Shown: positions 62,629 through 64,000 of the stretch, one piece after another
Layout of the letters: every line of letters starts with the position of its first letter
Numbering within the stretch: the first letter of the stretch is position 1
From: Candidatus Brachybacter algidus
GTDB lineage: Bacteria; Bacteroidota; Bacteroidia; Chitinophagales; Saprospiraceae
Reading direction: 5' to 3'
NCBI GenBank assembly: GCA_016711705.1
Contig: JADJSK010000001.1
Span: 1 to 64,000, forward strand
Length of the DNA stretch: 64,000 nt
Made by a program: the position numbers and the translations under genes
Notes under the pieces: generated by a model
Database searches by the model: none
Told to the model about the DNA's origin: nothing
The model's input: only the letters and a program-made list of their open reading frames with translations

Positions 62629-63639
62629 TTAGATTAGGCCAGCTGCTTTCGATATTTCAAGCATCCTGTCGATTGAAGCAACTCCTTGATCAATTACCCA
62701 TTGAGGAAGTATAATTTCTGGCAATTCGTATTTCATGCTGATATATAATTTCTCCATTGTGTTTCGCTTCATATGCGGACACTCATTACAGGCGCAATTA
62801 GTTTCGGGTGGCGCAGGGATAAATAATTTGCTAGGACTACTTTTCTGCATTTGATGGATGATGCCTGGTTCTGTTGCTACAATAAATTCATTAGCAGGAT
62901 TATTGATAGTATAATTTAGCAGGCCCGTCGTCGAACCTATAAACTGAGCTTGTTGTAAAATATGGTCTTCACATTCAGGATGTGCTATCAAAACTGCTTC
63001 AGGATGTCGTTCCATTAGTTTGACGATCTTTTGATGAGAGAATATCTCATGCACCATGCATGCTCCATCCCATATGACCATATCTCTTCCCGTTTTCTTC
63101 ATAAGGTATGCGCCCAGGTTTTTATCAGGAGCGAAAATAATATTACGGTCTTTTGGTATGCTTTCAATGATCTGTACAGCATTTGTCGATGTGCAACAAA
63201 TATCAGTAAGTGTCTTTAACTCTGCGGTGCAATTAATGTAAGAGACAACTATATGCTCAGGATATTTTTCTTTAAACCTTCTAAATAATGGAGCAGGGCA
63301 GGAGTCAGCTAAAGAACAACCTGCTTTCAGATCCGGTAATACCACCTTTTTATTTGGAGACAGCATTTTCGCAGTTTCTGCCATGAAATGTACTCCTGCG
63401 AAAACAATCATGTCAGCTTCCGTTTCTGCTGCTTTTTGAGATAATCCAAGTGAATCTCCAATATAATCAGCCACATCCTGGATTTCCGACTCTTGATAGT
63501 AGTGTGCCAGAATGATGGCATTTTTTTCTTTCTTCAATTTATTAATCTCATGAACGAGATCAAGTGTTGGATCTAATTCAATATCTAAATAACCTTTAAG
63601 AGGAAGTTTATCGATGAGTTCCTTTGGAATACTAGTCAT
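62629..63639 (-). CDS. nadA: Quinolinate synthase NadA
   Basis: 336 residues from the ATG at 63639 (MTSIPKELIDKLP); the frame runs 9 codons further. Three 4Fe-4S cysteines are present in SLADSCPAP/GCSLADSC, ICCTSTNA and CACNECPHMKRN; LAHYYQESEIQDVADYIGDS, VVSYINCTAELKTLTDICCT and AHPECEDHILQQAQF are family motifs. With NadB it makes quinolinate from iminoaspartate and dihydroxyacetone phosphate for NAD synthesis. NadB and NadC are not in the window. Confidence 0.94.
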   Translation of the reverse strand: MTSIPKELIDKLPLKGYLDIELDPTLDLVHEINKLKKEKNAIILAHYYQESEIQDVADYIGDSLGLSQKAAETEADMIVFAGVHFMAETAKMLSPNKKVVLPDLKAGCSLADSCPAPLFRRFKEKYPEHIVVSYINCTAELKTLTDICCTSTNAVQIIESIPKDRNIIFAPDKNLGAYLMKKTGRDMVIWDGACMVHEIFSHQKIVKLMERHPEAVLIAHPECEDHILQQAQFIGSTTGLLNYTINNPANEFIVATEPGIIHQMQKSSPSKLFIPAPPETNCACNECPHMKRNTMEKLYISMKYELPEIILPQWVIDQGVASIDRMLEISKAAGLI

Positions 63640-63943
63640 ATATGTCAAATTTTTTTCACTGTTCAAGGCGTTAATTTATAATAATACCAACACTTTTTCT
63701 ACAAAATTAGTTTTATAGGATCATTTTATGACAAACTAGATAAGTTAAAACTTTATAAACTCAATTCTCAGTTCATGTTTTGTATCTTATTAAAAAGACA
63801 AAGATTAGCGTACTTTAAATTCATTTTATAGTCTGGATATCAAACTCATCAATAATATTTTAATTGTATTATTTTACTTTACTTTTATTTGCTTGAGTCA
63901 TTCTATTTAACTTATATTAGTTTAGACGCTTAATTTGTAAAAA
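63640..63943. other. Divergent intergenic region
   Basis: About 300 AT-rich bases between nadA (minus) and the truncated gene at 63944 (plus). No repeats or structured RNA were seen. Confidence 0.4.
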
Positions 63944-64000
63944 ATGCGCTTAGTTATTCTATTCACAATATTTGTTTTTGCGAACTTAAAAGCTTTTTCT
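63944..64000 (+). CDS. Start of a secreted-protein gene, cut by the window end
   Basis: An ATG at 63944 opens MRLVILFTIFVFANLKAFS, the typical N-terminus of a signal peptide, and the frame runs to the window edge. Nothing can be said of the product. It is divergent from nadA. Confidence 0.55.
   Translation, partial: MRLVILFTIFVFANLKAFS

Overview
The window is a low-GC (AT-rich) piece of a Bacteroidota chromosome, most likely from the Saprospiria or a related lineage. Supporting evidence is the gliding proteins GldB and GldC, three proteins with type IX secretion C-terminal sorting domains, an Oar-like TonB receptor, a rpmB-rpmG-DUF4295 cluster, MqnA-type menaquinone synthesis, and promoters of the Bacteroidota TTTG / TAnnTTTG form. 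Only housekeeping and envelope genes are well preserved; the accessory parts are decayed.

Layout. Positions 1-7304 are the wreck of an integrative element. On the minus strand, in order from 7113 downwards, it holds a broken tyrosine recombinase, an unknown broken gene, an intact small HTH protein, a broken winged-helix protein, a broken Bro-N protein, a broken RepA-like AAA ATPase and a broken VirE-N/PriCT-2 primase. It ends in the 3' half of a tRNA-Arg(TCT), the probable attachment site. Two further tandem copies of this tRNA locus follow (7445-7873), each with a 30-base palindrome inserted in the T loop. Next come a YoeB-type toxin-antitoxin pair and a lipase with a frameshifted membrane anchor.

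10-30 kb holds a KAS III enzyme, GldB, an MlaE/MlaF pair, a PDZ protein, a multi-membrane protein, a WD40 protein, a phosphopantetheinyl transferase and GldC. It also holds a long minus-strand series: EngB, a PlsB-like acyltransferase, an exonuclease, DUF4412, a histidine phosphatase, MqnA, a MoxR/chelatase ATPase, a TsaC-like protein and a glycosyltransferase. Two of these core genes are interrupted: the PlsB-like gene by one extra A, and the chelatase by an in-frame TAA.

30-51 kb holds outer-membrane and periplasmic genes (a small beta-barrel, the Oar-like receptor, a lamin-tail/cupredoxin T9SS cargo, an M23 peptidase and a rhodanese-thioredoxin lipoprotein). These are followed by metabolism (class II aldolase, TrxB, AroK, Icd, a PurF-like enzyme, a BaiN-like flavoprotein, FabG), YajC/YbbR, an Omp28-like protein and TerC.

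51-64 kb holds a dead IS256-type insertion with intact ends and an 8-base target duplication that cut the 3' end of a four-helix-bundle gene. It then holds FtsY, the L28/L33/DUF4295 cluster with tRNA-Arg(ACG), a secreted GH13 amylase, a REP-like array around a RAYT (Y1) transposase, an OmpA lipoprotein and NadA.

The most unusual signals are non-coding. They are imperfect tandem repeats with a strict period of 7 bases at seven or more gene ends, with a different heptamer at each place; the palindrome-interrupted tRNA copies; a 250-bp element with inverted ends after icd; and the RAYT-associated array. No complete, clearly new defence or biosynthetic system was found.
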